From the NCBI GenBank assembly GCA_903879825.1, contig CAIRND010000378.1:1-7240 (forward strand): a stretch of 7,240 nucleotides of DNA, given 5' to 3'. The notes beneath the pieces are model-generated. The model did not search any database. It saw only the letters and a list, made by a program, of their open reading frames with translations, and was not told where the DNA came from. The position numbers were made by a program, and so were the translations under genes. The first letter of the stretch is position 1. The number at the start of each line of letters is the position of its first letter. Positions 6,604-7,240 of the stretch are shown one piece after another. This DNA comes from an uncultured Geobacteraceae bacterium. GTDB lineage: Bacteria; Desulfobacterota; Desulfuromonadia; Geobacterales; Pseudopelobacteraceae.

Positions 6604-7240
6604 TTATTTCATCTTGTGCTGCCGAGATGCAATTTTATTGTTCATAGCGCGAATAGAATCATAGTTGGCATCATCTCCCGGAACAAACCGGTCGATCATC
6701 ATACCCTTTAAGATATCATTGCCTTCCGGATCGGCTGATGCGGATAACAAGATATCTTTCAAGCGCTTTTTAAGTTCAGGATCAAGTCCGGGTCGGACAA
6801 CTACTGGTGGAATACCGTAGGGATCAGATGTGGCAATAATCCGGATCTGCTTAACCATCTGCGGCGATTTTTGCGCGATATAGTCCCAAATCAGGCTATC
6901 CACGGCAGCTCCGTCCACTGTTCTGTCAACCACGGCCCGAATGGATTGATCGTGACCATGCGTAAAGATAGAGCGGGAAAAGAAACTCTGTGGCGTTTCA
7001 TTCATTTCGGCCAGCATAAAGGTTGGAACCAGCTTTCCGGAGTTGGACTTGGGATCAGCAAATGCAAACGCCAGACCCCGTAGATCTTCAAAATGTCGCA
7101 GCGTGCTCTGTTTATGAACAATGATATAGGAATAATAAACCGGTTTTCCCTTGACCAGCGGCATGACCAGAAGTTCCATGCCAAATTTTTTTTTACCCTC
7201 CACATACGGCCCCGCACAGACAAACGCCGCATCAAGTTCA
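6604..7240 (-). CDS. PhnD-like periplasmic oxyanion-binding protein, ArrX/AioX type (5' end cut)
   Basis: The frame is open to the window edge, so this is the last 211 or so residues of a longer protein; the N-terminus and signal peptide lie outside. Numbering from the first full codon (7239), it begins E-L-D-A-A-F-V-C8-A-G-P-Y. The PhnD/phosphonate-binding hallmarks follow: a Y-x-S-x-I-I-V strand, a D-L-R-G segment, F-A-D-P-K-S-N-S-G (about 60-68), H-G-H-D-Q-S-I (about 94-100) and a V-D-G-A-A-V-D-S helix (about 108-115). The S-N-S-G and H-D elements form the oxyanion-binding cleft in this family. No ABC transporter partner is visible. Such proteins beside arsenic-respiration genes (AioX, ArxX, ArrX) bind arsenite or arsenate and signal through a histidine kinase. 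The Cys in the F-V-C-x-G-P-Y segment may correspond to the arsenite-binding Cys of AioX, but I cannot align it here. Alternative: a phosphite or phosphonate transporter component. Confidence 0.82.
   Translation of the reverse strand, partial: ELDAAFVCAGPYVEGKKKFGMELLVMPLVKGKPVYYSYIIVHKQSTLRHFEDLRGLAFAFADPKSNSGKLVPTFMLAEMNETPQSFFSRSIFTHGHDQSIRAVVDRTVDGAAVDSLIWDYIAQKSPQMVKQIRIIATSDPYGIPPVVVRPGLDPELKKRLKDILLSASADPEGNDILKGMMIDRFVPGDDANYDSIRAMNNKIASRQHKMK

Noticed and set aside
6604..7203. GTG at 7203 as a true start of the PhnD-like gene
   Set aside because: The same frame stays open to the window edge with family-like sequence (F-V-C-A-G-P-Y), so the gene is truncated by the window rather than starting there.

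Overview
The window carries a respiratory oxyanion-reductase operon, all on the minus strand, most likely a dissimilatory arsenate reductase (Arr) system. The organism looks like an anaerobic, multiheme-cytochrome-rich bacterium. Desulfuromonadales/Geobacter-like is my best guess, from a 12-heme cytochrome paired with an Arr-type molybdoenzyme and from the general protein style. This is an inference; no taxonomic marker gene is present.

Layout in transcription order, from high to low coordinates. (1) 7240-6604: the C-terminal part of a PhnD-like periplasmic oxyanion-binding protein (ArrX/AioX type), cut by the window edge. (2) 6603-5998: a gene-free region of about 600 bp with a compound palindromic repeat element (6345-6463) and a perfect 16-bp palindrome (6067-6082) that is a candidate operator. 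(3) 5997-4489: a membrane-anchored cytochrome c with 12 heme-binding motifs and a NapC/NrfH-like head. (4) 4377-1819: an ArrA-like Tat-exported molybdopterin catalytic subunit. (5) 1799-969: an ArrB-like protein with four [4Fe-4S] clusters. (6) 968-730: an intergenic stretch with an inverted repeat built of CGCAACG units. (7) 729-82: a TorD-family maturation chaperone. (8) 29-1: a strong rho-independent terminator that closes the operon.

Proposed working: the cytochrome's N-terminal helix and first hemes take electrons from menaquinol and pass them along its heme chain to the iron-sulfur subunit. That subunit passes them to the molybdenum centre of the catalytic subunit in the periplasm. The TorD protein loads cofactor and proofreads Tat export of the catalytic subunit. 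The PhnD-like protein probably senses the oxyanion and feeds a two-component system expected just outside the window.

The catalytic subunit keeps the ArrA-type pocket motifs (RGRY, SHSAICAEAEK, then Y198). Arsenate is therefore the favoured substrate, but substrate specificity is inferred, not shown. The most unusual points are the dedicated dodecaheme cytochrome in place of the usual NrfD-type or small CymA-type quinol dehydrogenase, an insertion in the iron-sulfur subunit, the palindromic candidate operator, and two distinct intergenic repeat elements.
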